Shown piece by piece: positions 57,351 through 64,000 of a DNA stretch of 64,000 bases (the stretch's first letter is position 1; each line of letters begins with the position of its first letter). The notes below the pieces were generated by a model. It did no database searches. It had not been told where the DNA came from and saw only the letters and a program-made list of their open reading frames with translations. The stretch lies in IMG/VR virus record IMGVR_UViG_3300046463_000548, positions 89,707 to 153,706 of that record. One strand, written 5' to 3'. Source of the DNA: a virus. The position numbers were made by a program, and so were the translations under genes.

Positions 57351-58058
57351 ATGAAATCAATCCCACTGTCAGAACTGGACGTAAAGGACACACGCGGCCC
57401 CATCTGGATCGTGAACACCGCAGCGCAATCAAAGTATCGCGTTACCGGCCAACTGATCATCAGCATTCCGTCGCTGAATGGCGGCAAGGAAGAAGCGCTG
57501 ACTGTTCCGTATACGTGGTTGCCGATGGACGCAGCAGCACACTTCCCGCGTGATCGCCTGCTCGTGTCCACGGAATTCCGCAAGTCAGTGATCAACGGCT
57601 TGGTCACGATCATCTCCGCGAATGATGCAAAACGTCTGGAAGAAACGGAAGGCGCGGACGAAGAACGCGAGCGTCTGAGCGAACTGGATGAAATCGTCCG
57701 TCAGCAGTCGTCAGCCCGTTCGATCAGCGACGCGAATGTGGAAATCAACGGTCAGCAGCAAGGCAAGGGCGAGGACTCGGAAACGGTTTCGATGTTCGGT
57801 TTCGATGAGACACCGTCGATTGCCAAGCAACTGGCAGGCAAGAAGAAACCGTCCGTGGACGATTCCGGCTTCACGAACCAGTTCCTGATGTTCGCGAACA
57901 AGGTCAAGGAAGACACGGACATGGGCGCGCTCAATCAAATCCGTGCGCGCTCGAAATTCACGCGCAAGGAAATCCGCTATCTGGCGGATCACCTGAGCAA
58001 CCACCCGAAGACGCAGAAGCAACTTCAGGCGCGCATCGCTGCGTTCGAAAAGGCGTAA
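57351..58058 (+). CDS. Hypothetical protein, paralog of 53957-54787
   Basis: A 235-residue protein from the ATG at 57351 (MKSIPLSELDVKDTRGPIW), with GGAG upstream. Middle: WLPMDAAAHFPRDRLLVSTE, GLVTIISANDAKRLEETEG; C-terminus: RKEIRYLADHLSNHPKTQKQ. Shares its middle part with the protein at 53957-54787. Role unknown; expression as late is suggested by the motif. Confidence 0.65.
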   Translation: MKSIPLSELDVKDTRGPIWIVNTAAQSKYRVTGQLIISIPSLNGGKEEALTVPYTWLPMDAAAHFPRDRLLVSTEFRKSVINGLVTIISANDAKRLEETEGADEERERLSELDEIVRQQSSARSISDANVEINGQQQGKGEDSETVSMFGFDETPSIAKQLAGKKKPSVDDSGFTNQFLMFANKVKEDTDMGALNQIRARSKFTRKEIRYLADHLSNHPKTQKQLQARIAAFEKA

Positions 58059-58082
58059 GCCTCCTGTTTTCTCCCAGAGGTT

Positions 58083-58090
58083 CATAAATA
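58083..58090 (+). promoter_or_regulatory. Late-type motif variant CATAAATA
   Basis: CATAAATA followed by CCCAGCGGAG, 34 bases before the GTG at 58124; closest to the T4 form TATAAATA. Confidence 0.4.
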
Positions 58091-58123
58091 CCCAGCGGAG
58101 ACTTTAACCAATGGGAGCAACCC

Positions 58124-58624
58124 GTGTCCGAGAGTCCCCAGTACGACATCATCAACAAGTCCAAGCACTACAACCAGCATCCGTCAGGTGTCGAGTGTAT
58201 CGAACTGGCTGAGCGTCTGTCTTTCTGCGCTGGCAACGCGTTCAAGTATGTGTTCCGGCGCGGTGAAAAGGATGATCCTGTTCAAGACCTGAAGAAAGCG
58301 ATCTACTACCTGAATCGCGAGCGCTACCAGATGGAGAATCTGATCCGCTGGCTGAGCAAGCAGGACGCTGACGCCATGATCGTCAATGACCACTTCACCC
58401 GCACCGACTATGCGAACATCGCGACGCTGCTCGAAACAGAGCCGAACAAGCGGGCCTGTGCTGTGTACTCACGAGTCTTCACGGGCGGAGTGAAGATCGA
58501 CTACTACATACAATCGCTGGAGTACGCGGCCGGGTATGTACGTGACATGATCGCGGAAATCGAGAATCCTCGCGCCGTGATCGAGCAGCCGGAATTCGGT
58601 GAAGCCACTGCAACAGAAATCTAA
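58124..58624 (+). CDS. DUF3310-containing protein
   Basis: A 166-residue protein starting at GTG with GGGAG upstream. HYNQHPSGVECIELAERLSF and AFKYVFRRGEKDD...DLKKAIYYL match DUF3310, common in phages and near nucleotide-metabolism genes. The C-terminal 90 residues are unique. Confidence 0.75.
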   Translation: MSESPQYDIINKSKHYNQHPSGVECIELAERLSFCAGNAFKYVFRRGEKDDPVQDLKKAIYYLNRERYQMENLIRWLSKQDADAMIVNDHFTRTDYANIATLLETEPNKRACAVYSRVFTGGVKIDYYIQSLEYAAGYVRDMIAEIENPRAVIEQPEFGEATATEI

Positions 58625-58629
58625 ATGTG

Positions 58630-58658
58630 TTGCACAATACGTCAGTGGCTGATAGTAT
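58630..58658 (+). promoter_or_regulatory. Sigma70-type promoter, tandem copy 1
   Basis: TTGCAC (58630-58635) and TAGTAT (58653-58658) with 17 bases between. The 16 bases TTGCACAATACGTCAG are repeated exactly at 58663. Confidence 0.55.
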
Positions 58659-58662
58659 GGCT

Positions 58663-58691
58663 TTGCACAATACGTCAGCTACTGGCTGTAT
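58663..58691 (+). promoter_or_regulatory. Sigma70-type promoter, tandem copy 2
   Basis: TTGCAC (58663-58668) and CTGTAT (58686-58691), 17-base spacing. Same repeat as copy 1. Upstream of the TTG start at 58760. Confidence 0.5.
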
Positions 58692-58759
58692 GTAACGGAT
58701 GGTCCGGTTTCTATACTTGACCTCCTTGATACCTACCTCCCTATGAAACGGAGCGCACA

Positions 58760-59107
58760 TTGAAGCAAATCAGCAACCAAACGGTTATCCAGCAGGCTGA
58801 CCGCTACCACGACCTCCAACGCAAACACCGCGATCTGATGGCACAGGCACGTGAAGCCGAAGCCGAAATGCGAAAAATTTACCCGGCTCTGATCAAGGCC
58901 GCACAAGGCCAGGATTTCAGCTTTCCCTCCGCCGACGAGTACATGAAAGTGTGTGAAATCAATCAAGTAGAGGGACCTGAGGACGTTCCAAAGATGCGCG
59001 AGATGCTGCTGAAGCTGCGCCGGAAAATCCCGATGACAACAAAAACTTCGGTCGTTGTTCGATATTTAACGGACGACGAGGTGCAAGAATCGGATTCGGA
59101 GCAGTAA
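58760..59107 (+). CDS. Hypothetical protein
   Basis: A 115-residue charged, probably coiled-coil protein starting at TTG with GGAG upstream (KQISNQTVIQQADRYHDLQR). First gene after the tandem promoters; likely early. Function unknown. Confidence 0.6.
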   Translation: MKQISNQTVIQQADRYHDLQRKHRDLMAQAREAEAEMRKIYPALIKAAQGQDFSFPSADEYMKVCEINQVEGPEDVPKMREMLLKLRRKIPMTTKTSVVVRYLTDDEVQESDSEQ

Positions 59108-59194
59108 ATGGGTATATGGGGACTGCTGTCGCTGTGCGTCGCTTTCCTCTGGGCCGTGTTCGGCATCGTCTATTTCATGGTGCCGAACAGATAA
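59108..59194 (+). CDS. Small membrane protein (28 residues)
   Basis: Starts MGIWGLLSLCVAFLWAVFGI at an ATG immediately after the previous TAA. One transmembrane helix and a short polar end. Too short for family assignment. Confidence 0.5.
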   Translation: MGIWGLLSLCVAFLWAVFGIVYFMVPNR

Positions 59195-59214
59195 ATTGAT
59201 CACGGGGGTGGTAA

Positions 59215-59415
59215 ATGCAAGTTGGTCTCCTGTTGCTGATCCTGCTGTCTGATTCATTTGCCTTCGGGCTACGCGCAAGCTGGGGCTACCCGACAGACCT
59301 AGCGGTCGCGTGGGTGCTTGGCTCGCTGCTTCTCATGTCCCTGCCTTACTTCAGAAAGCCAAAATGGACGGACGACTCAAAGTGGTTAAGCTCAGGTCAA
59401 GACCTCTGGTCGTGA
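59215..59415 (+). CDS. Small membrane protein
   Basis: A 66-residue protein, MQVGLLLLILLSDSFAFGLR, with two hydrophobic segments. GGGGGTGG precedes the ATG. Its end overlaps the next gene in another frame. Function unknown. Confidence 0.55.
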   Translation: MQVGLLLLILLSDSFAFGLRASWGYPTDLAVAWVLGSLLLMSLPYFRKPKWTDDSKWLSSGQDLWS

Positions 59416-59582
59416 CTGCGCATCGCGTATCCGATTTCAAAATAGAAATACGCGTGCTCCACTCACGGAGCAACAAGCTTCTGAAGTCTGTACCGTACTT
59501 TACGAACTCGAATCGTAATGCGCGGGATATCTGCACGCGTTACATACACAAGCACTATCCACAAACGGGGTCTGCAAAATGA
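59364..59582 (+). CDS. Small basic hypothetical protein
   Basis: A 72-residue basic protein from the ATG at 59364 (MDGRLKVVKLRSRPLVVTA), overlapping the membrane-protein gene by 52 bases. Start uncertain. Confidence 0.5.
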   Translation: MDGRLKVVKLRSRPLVVTAHRVSDFKIEIRVLHSRSNKLLKSVPYFTNSNRNARDICTRYIHKHYPQTGSAK

Positions 59583-59917
59583 ATGTTCGGCGCTTCAAGA
59601 ATTCCTTTCTTACTTTCTTCTTCGCTGCGGCCTTATTCGTTGCGTGGCTCGCGGAGCAGTCTTCGAGCCTTTATCAGCAACGAATGACGCTGCTGATCAG
59701 CGTCCTGATGCTGATGTTGTGCATTGCCCTGGCCCTGGCTATTTCAATGCCAGAACAGCCGAAACGGCCCAAAGCGGCGCGCTCGTCCCTGACACCGGAG
59801 CAGCAACGCAATGCCGCGATGTTCCGCCATCAACCGGCCAGCGCTCAGTTTAAGGTCCGCATGTTTTACAACGAGCAACTGCAGCGCACAGGCAGCAGGG
59901 TCCACCGTCAAGCTTAA
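59579..59917 (+). CDS. Membrane protein
   Basis: A 112-residue protein with two transmembrane helices in the first 60 residues (FLTFFFAAALFVAWLA and LLISVLMLMLCIALALAIS) and a basic soluble tail. ATGA overlap upstream. Function unknown. Confidence 0.6.
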   Translation: MNVRRFKNSFLTFFFAAALFVAWLAEQSSSLYQQRMTLLISVLMLMLCIALALAISMPEQPKRPKAARSSLTPEQQRNAAMFRHQPASAQFKVRMFYNEQLQRTGSRVHRQA

Positions 59918-59938
59918 TCAACCGTATTGGGTAGTGAA

Positions 59939-60388
59939 ATGAGTGAAGAAATGCAGCAGCCGCCCGAATTGCAGTTCCTGGAGCTAATCCGACAGTTGAA
60001 CGCAGAACTGCCACAGCATCTGAAAGATTATCAAGCGGACGCCTATAGAAGGCCCTCATTTGGAGAGCAGCCTAATCACACCGACCAAGCGCTTGCCATC
60101 TTCTTTCACCACATCGCGTTCGAAACATTCAGTGCGTTTGAGCGCGTGCGGCTAGAAGCCGATGGTGCAGAGGGTGGTGACTTCCCCGAAATCAAGTCGC
60201 CTGTCGTTCGTAACTTCTGGAGTCGCGTTGTAGAGCAGCGCACAGCGTCTCGTGACCGGCGCGCAGCGGAGATTCTGAACGCGCTGACTGAGGAAGACCG
60301 TCGCGCACTCATTCAAGCTGGTGTCCGCTTTCCATCTCCAGCAAAGCCTGTATCCACTAAGCACAGATCGACACGAAATATGTATTGA
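59939..60388 (+). CDS. Hypothetical protein
   Basis: A 149-residue helical protein from the ATG at 59939 (MSEEMQQPPELQFLELIRQL). Its stop codon lies inside the -35 box of the promoter at 60385. Function unknown. Confidence 0.6.
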   Translation: MSEEMQQPPELQFLELIRQLNAELPQHLKDYQADAYRRPSFGEQPNHTDQALAIFFHHIAFETFSAFERVRLEADGAEGGDFPEIKSPVVRNFWSRVVEQRTASRDRRAAEILNALTEEDRRALIQAGVRFPSPAKPVSTKHRSTRNMY

Positions 60389-60418
60389 CACTCTGTGCAT
60401 GGCTGTTTAAAGTGTCAA
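60385..60418 (+). promoter_or_regulatory. Sigma70-type promoter within an inverted repeat (operator)
   Basis: TTGACA (60385-60390) and TAAAGT (60408-60413), 17-base spacing. TTGACACT and AGTGTCAA (60411-60418) form an exact 8-bp inverted repeat covering both boxes, a likely repressor site. Confidence 0.6.
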
Positions 60419-60492
60419 TAACGGTGAGCGAAACAGAAAAGCGAACCGATAAGAAAATCCCAAACCACTCCTTATGAAACGGAGAAGAACAA

Positions 60493-60882
60493 ATGCAAAT
60501 CTTCAAAAGCAAGCTGGCTAAAACCGAAACCGCAACCGTTCAACTGAACGCTGACGAAATCGCGAAGTTGAAAAACGCGCTCGGCACTGCACCGGAAGCA
60601 ACGAAGATTAACCTGATCAACGGCGTATCGATGCGCCAACTGCCGAACCGCTGGTTCACGGTCGAAGCAGACAGCGCTCCCGTGTCGAAGGTCGAACGCA
60701 TCGAAGCTGCGCTGCAACTGATCGAAAAGTGCGTGGTGCACAACTATTCACTGAACGTGGAAGCGCCGGATGCCGACGAAGCAGAAAAGCCGGTTCAAGA
60801 AGTCGTACACGGCGGTGGTCGTTCGCACAAAACCCCGCCGTCGCAATTGCTGATCCAGATGTTTAGTCGCCTGTCGTTCTGA
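60493..60882 (+). CDS. Hypothetical protein
   Basis: A 129-residue protein with a good GGAGAAG site, MQIFKSKLAKTETATVQLNA. The first 80 residues are a compact alpha/beta domain, followed by a flexible part. Driven by the promoter at 60385. Function unknown. Confidence 0.65.
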   Translation: MQIFKSKLAKTETATVQLNADEIAKLKNALGTAPEATKINLINGVSMRQLPNRWFTVEADSAPVSKVERIEAALQLIEKCVVHNYSLNVEAPDADEAEKPVQEVVHGGGRSHKTPPSQLLIQMFSRLSF

Positions 60883-60959
60883 TCGACTCACAGCATTACT
60901 TCTAACGACGGCTCTGAAACACGGGCCGCCTGTGTAAAACCTCACTGGAGAAGTACCTC

Positions 60960-61307
60960 ATGTTCAATATCCTCGGTTCCTTCGCGAACGCAAAGAAGCC
61001 CAAGACCGTCGAAGCCTGCGCCGAATACGTCAAAGGTCACTGGGTTGTGTTGGTCCGCAATGCTGGTCACAAGAACTGGGTGCCGGTTCTGGATCACCAG
61101 AAGCAGATTTCCGACCACGATGCTTTTGGCGAAGTGATCCATACGCGTGCGTCAATCATGACGTTCGGAACTAAGGCCCAAGCTGACGACTATATCCGCG
61201 TTTCGATTCCGGAAGCGGCCGAACACCGCGCGCAGCGCAGGCCGTCCAAGGAACTGGTGAATTTTTCGATTCCTTCGGGATCACGGGATTCCATGATCGC
61301 TGCCTGA
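60960..61307 (+). CDS. Hypothetical protein
   Basis: A 115-residue protein, MFNILGSFANAKKPKTVEAC, with GGAGAAG upstream. Mixed alpha/beta. Followed by a hairpin and a late-type motif. Function unknown. Confidence 0.65.
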   Translation: MFNILGSFANAKKPKTVEACAEYVKGHWVVLVRNAGHKNWVPVLDHQKQISDHDAFGEVIHTRASIMTFGTKAQADDYIRVSIPEAAEHRAQRRPSKELVNFSIPSGSRDSMIAA

Positions 61308-61327
61308 CTCGTGAACTGTGTGGAGCG

Positions 61328-61346
61328 GGTGGGCGATTTGCCCACC
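61328..61346 (+). terminator. Hairpin, possible terminator
   Basis: GGTGGGC-GATTT-GCCCACC then TTCAG; the T-run is weak. It lies between the gene ending at 61307 and the late-type motif at 61351. Confidence 0.45.
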
Positions 61347-61350
61347 TTCA

Positions 61351-61357
61351 GTAAATA
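61351..61357 (+). promoter_or_regulatory. Late-type promoter motif, 61396 gene
   Basis: GTAAATA followed by AGATAGTAGAAC, 38 bases before the ATG. Confidence 0.6.
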
Positions 61358-61395
61358 AGATAGTAGAACCCTCCACATTTCACTGTAGGTAGCCT

Positions 61396-61677
61396 ATGCA
61401 GAATTCAGTTCCTGCGGTCGGGACCGAAATCCCGATTGTCGAAGGATCACTGGTCTTGAGCCGTGATCAACGCACGCAAGTGTGCCGTATCAAATACCAA
61501 AAAGATTCCGAAGACTGGGTTATGGTCCCCGCCCGCCTGAATCGACACGGATCGCTCATCAATCACGGACTGCTCGTGTTTCTGAACAGCCAAGCGACAG
61601 CGTCCAACACCCACATCCGAATCACTGCGATCCAACCAACCGGGAAAGGTGCTTATGCCAGTCCCGCTACGGTTTGA
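61396..61677 (+). CDS. Hypothetical protein
   Basis: A 93-residue beta-rich protein, MQNSVPAVGTEIPIVEGSLV. Overlaps the next gene by about 20 bases. Function unknown. Confidence 0.6.
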   Translation: MQNSVPAVGTEIPIVEGSLVLSRDQRTQVCRIKYQKDSEDWVMVPARLNRHGSLINHGLLVFLNSQATASNTHIRITAIQPTGKGAYASPATV

Positions 61678-62344
61678 CCTCGTAGCTGCCGACAGATCAA
61701 AGCTTAGTCTAGGTGCCCTGGCGGAATACCGCAAACTCAGGGCGCTAATCCCCCGGGAACGTGAGAAGTATTATCGGGTACACCAGCAAACGCTGCGTGT
61801 AGCGAACCTCTATTACGACCAACACGACCAGCGTGACTACGTGGTGCGGCTGCGCTTAAGCGTGCGCAACGCAACGCGGGGCTCTGTGCCGTCCTCAGGA
61901 ATGAGCACACCCACAGTCGCGGGCTACGTCACGAGCGGCACAGAGCAGCTATACAACGCAGAGCAGCACCTACTTTCTGCGGCCTATCGCAAAGTTCGTT
62001 CTCTGGTTCATCCCGACTCCAGTAAATTAAAGAATAGCCAAGAGCTATTTCAGTTAGTGAACGCAGCGTATCACCTGCGTGACCTGACGTTTTTACAGGA
62101 GACGTACTTTACGCTGGCTAAAGCGCACGATCTGTTCTGGCAGCAGACGGACGGTCTCGATTACGTAAAGCAGGAACTGGAGCGACCGAAGGCTAGCCTT
62201 CGCATCCTTCAGGCGTCTCCTGAATTCCGTATCTCGCAATTACATATGACTCGCAAGTTCGATGACGCGGCAAAGCTCGCTGATCTTCGTATCAAGCAGC
62301 TAATTGTCGAACTGACTGCCGAGCTTCATTCGCTGCTCACGTAG
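61655..62344 (+). CDS. J-domain (DnaJ-like) protein
   Basis: A 229-residue protein from the ATG at 61655 with AAAGG upstream. Residues about 105-150 (LLSAAYRKVRSLVHPDSSK, ELFQLVNAAYHLRD) form a J-domain with the His-Pro-Asp site. Such proteins activate DnaK; with the GroES-like gene this shows phage use of host chaperones. Confidence 0.75.
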   Translation: MPVPLRFDLVAADRSKLSLGALAEYRKLRALIPREREKYYRVHQQTLRVANLYYDQHDQRDYVVRLRLSVRNATRGSVPSSGMSTPTVAGYVTSGTEQLYNAEQHLLSAAYRKVRSLVHPDSSKLKNSQELFQLVNAAYHLRDLTFLQETYFTLAKAHDLFWQQTDGLDYVKQELERPKASLRILQASPEFRISQLHMTRKFDDAAKLADLRIKQLIVELTAELHSLLT

Positions 62345-62370
62345 TTCACCCATCTATTCAGAGGTATCAA

Positions 62371-63027
62371 TTGAAATCCACTACCAAGGTGAGTGGCGGG
62401 AATCTCACGCCCCTCGAAAAAGCACGTCTCGCGCGTGCTGCCAACAAGGCAAACGGCACAACGTCTACAGCTACACGTTCGGCGCTGCCCATCTACGAAG
62501 CGCCCGCAGATTTCACCCCGCACTTCCTGGAAGTGGTGGTGCGCACTGAGAAAGACGGTCTGTTCGCCACGGGCATCCGTGCGACTCGCTTCAAGGGTCG
62601 CTATGACCCGAACGCGGAAGACAAGAAAAAGTTCGATATGGCTGCGTACGACCAGACAACGATCATGGGAATCATGGCTCGCCTGTCGGCCGTCACGTTC
62701 AAGCCGACCAACGAGAACAAGTATCCCAAGTCGCCTAAAGAGCGCATTGGTCTCAAGGGTTCCTTCCGACTCCCGGCATCAACGAGCTTCAAGCTGATCA
62801 TGCGCGTTGGACGCCGCTCCGCCGATCAAGCACTGATGGTCGGCATCAAACAGATCAAGCAGGGCATCAAGAAAAACGGCGTGATGACTGCCATCACGTT
62901 GCCGAACGACGACCCTGTGTATCGGTTGCTTCGTCGCGCTACGCGGTTCCTGCCCGCTGCATTCGCGAATGTTCAGCAACCGCCTGCAAAGCGCCGCACG
63001 AAGAAAACCACAGAGTCCAACGAGTGA
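62371..63027 (+). CDS. Hypothetical protein
   Basis: A 218-residue protein starting at TTG with GAGGT upstream (KSTTKVSGGNLTPLEKARLA). Basic ends; middle alpha/beta (VVVRTEKDGLFATGIRATRF). No family recognised. Confidence 0.6.
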   Translation: MKSTTKVSGGNLTPLEKARLARAANKANGTTSTATRSALPIYEAPADFTPHFLEVVVRTEKDGLFATGIRATRFKGRYDPNAEDKKKFDMAAYDQTTIMGIMARLSAVTFKPTNENKYPKSPKERIGLKGSFRLPASTSFKLIMRVGRRSADQALMVGIKQIKQGIKKNGVMTAITLPNDDPVYRLLRRATRFLPAAFANVQQPPAKRRTKKTTESNE

Positions 63028-63042
63028 AATTCGAAGTCTCTA

Positions 63043-63049
63043 GTAAATA
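63043..63049 (+). promoter_or_regulatory. Late-type promoter motif, 63151 gene
   Basis: GTAAATA followed by AGCTTGTGAAGG, 101 bases before the ATG; the leader holds a CCGGT...ACCGG hairpin. Confidence 0.55.
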
Positions 63050-63150
63050 AGCTTGTGAAGGCCCTTCGAGGTTCCCCGCATTCAGGACGGATGCAAGGGT
63101 TGCCGGTCCCCACTCCGCAGACCGGTACTGCCTATCTTTGAGGAAATCAA

Positions 63151-63921
63151 ATGGCAAAGAAGAACGCTGCAACTGCCGCTGCACCGAAAGCATCGGCTAT
63201 CGGTTTGGCTGTCTACGCTCAGGTCACAGCCAAGGTTCTGGCTGATGGCGCACCGAAGGACGGTGCCTACTTCGGTGAAGGCGGTCTGGTGATCCCGCGC
63301 ACGAATGTTATCACGGTCGTGGGCAAGACGATTTACTACCGCAAGCTCGAACTGATCGGCAGCATTAAGGAAGTCACGATCAAGAACGACGTTGTGATCT
63401 ACATCACGGACGCAGGTCCTGTGATCGCGCTCAACCCGGCTGATCTTCACATCGGTGAAACTCTGAGCGCGCCGGTCGCTGCTGTTGCTGCTGAATCGGA
63501 CAGCGACGAAGAGGAAGACGACCAAGACGACGAACCGGCACCGGCTCCGAAGAAGCGCGGCGCTAAGAAGCCCGCTGTCGCTGCTGACGAAGACGACGAA
63601 GACGAAAATTCGGACAACGACGACGAAGATGAAGACGACGAACCCGCTCCGAAAAAGCGCGGCAAGAAAGTCGTTGACGAAGACGACGAAGACGACGAAC
63701 CGGCACCGAAGAAGCGCGGTAAGAAGGTCGTAGACGAAGACGACGAAGACGAAGATTCGGACAACGACGACGAAGACGAAGACGACGAACCGGCACCGAA
63801 GAAGCGTGGCGCCCGTAAGCCCGCTCGTGACGAAGATGAAGATGAAGACGACGAACCCGCTCCGAAAAAGCGTGGCAAGCCGTCGCGCGATGAAGACGAA
63901 GACGAAGAAGAGATGTTCTAA
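63151..63921 (+). CDS. Protein with long acidic repeat tail
   Basis: A 256-residue protein. The first 105 residues are a beta-rich domain (NVITVVGKTIYYRKLELIGS). Residues 110-256 are repeats of Asp/Glu runs with PAPKKRGKK units, nearly identical in style to the tail of the gp32-like protein at 13407-14912. It may use the tail to bind DNA or basic proteins, or mimic DNA. GAGG precedes the ATG. Confidence 0.7.
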   Translation: MAKKNAATAAAPKASAIGLAVYAQVTAKVLADGAPKDGAYFGEGGLVIPRTNVITVVGKTIYYRKLELIGSIKEVTIKNDVVIYITDAGPVIALNPADLHIGETLSAPVAAVAAESDSDEEEDDQDDEPAPAPKKRGAKKPAVAADEDDEDENSDNDDEDEDDEPAPKKRGKKVVDEDDEDDEPAPKKRGKKVVDEDDEDEDSDNDDEDEDDEPAPKKRGARKPARDEDEDEDDEPAPKKRGKPSRDEDEDEEEMF

Positions 63922-63938
63922 GTAGCCGTCTGCGTTGG

Positions 63939-63969
63939 GGTAGGGAGCACCTGTATTGCAGGAGGTTCC
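63939..63969 (+). terminator. Probable terminator after 63151-63921
   Basis: A hairpin with GGGA/TCCC and CCTG/CAGG arms followed by TGCCCCTTTTG on the plus strand, about 20 bases after the stop. Confidence 0.55.
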
Positions 63970-64000
63970 CTGCCCCTTTTGCGTTCGAAACATACATGGT

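Noticed and set aside
63447-63993. Long minus-strand frames opposite the acidic-tail gene
   Set aside because: Same repeat effect: Ser/Phe/Val-rich antisense of acidic codons.
1-64000. CRISPR arrays, insertion sequences or integrase/attachment sites
   Set aside because: No regularly spaced repeats, transposase-like proteins or integrase motifs were seen; the window looks like a lytic phage region.

Overview
The window is part of a large tailed-phage genome of the contractile-tail (myovirus) type, not a bacterial chromosome. It carries a portal protein, a large terminase, a T4 gp54-like tube initiator, a gp26-like baseplate hub protein, a full replication and recombination set, a spanin pair and a dense tRNA cluster, all in tightly packed and often ATGA-overlapping genes of moderately high G+C. 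Many genes have T4 counterparts (gp17, gp20, gp26, gp54, UvsX, gp32, gp55, gp61, gp47, DexA and Dda types), but the DNA polymerase is family A and the thymidylate synthase is ThyX. I cannot name the host from sequence alone; a proteobacterium is likely.

Layout. 1-7 kb (minus strand): tail and baseplate genes, then the portal and an MmcB-like nuclease. 7-18 kb (minus): RuvC-like resolvase, large terminase, UvsX-like recombinase, a gp32-like protein with a very long acidic tail, a gp55-like sigma factor, a SWIM zinc-finger protein and a VWA protein. 18-38 kb (minus): ThyX, an N4/N6-type and a C5-type DNA methyltransferase, two Lar-like zinc proteins, a metallopeptidase, spanins, primase, Pol I-type polymerase, an HD phosphodiesterase-like protein, a DexA-like exonuclease, a HAD phosphatase and a Dda/RecD-like helicase. 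38-49 kb (minus): RNA genes mixed with very small genes, GroES and a second VWA protein; a three-gene plus-strand island with its own sigma70-type promoter sits at 39.6-40.3 kb. 49-53.4 kb (minus): small genes, an RyR-domain protein and an SF2-like helicase. 53.4-53.9 kb is a divergent non-coding region. 53.9-64 kb (plus): an SbcD/gp47-like nuclease, a Nudix hydrolase, a DUF3310 protein, a J-domain protein and many small unknown genes, with early-type promoters at 58.6 and 60.4 kb.

Main discovery. At 38.0-38.5 kb, one transcription unit (late-type promoter to rho-independent terminator) holds two tRNA genes whose halves are in reversed order: the 3' half comes before the 5' half, joined through the acceptor stem by a self-complementary linker. 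The tRNA-Glu(UUC) case is complete: every stem and loop of a standard cloverleaf can be rebuilt from the two halves. The Leu-like case has a 21-bp extended acceptor helix, but its anticodon arm is unclear. Several other tRNA-like genes nearby carry insertions in or around the anticodon arm. This suggests a phage RNA-processing system that needs cutting and joining of anticodon loops.

Expression. A GTAAATA motif, usually followed three to five bases later by AGTG or AGTA, lies just upstream of about eighteen genes or RNA units on both strands in the right orientation, and in several cases overlaps the stop codon of the gene before. It resembles the T4 late promoter TATAAATA and fits the gp55-like sigma factor at 15.3-16.3 kb. 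Host-type promoters precede the plus-strand small-gene groups, suggesting an early/late split.
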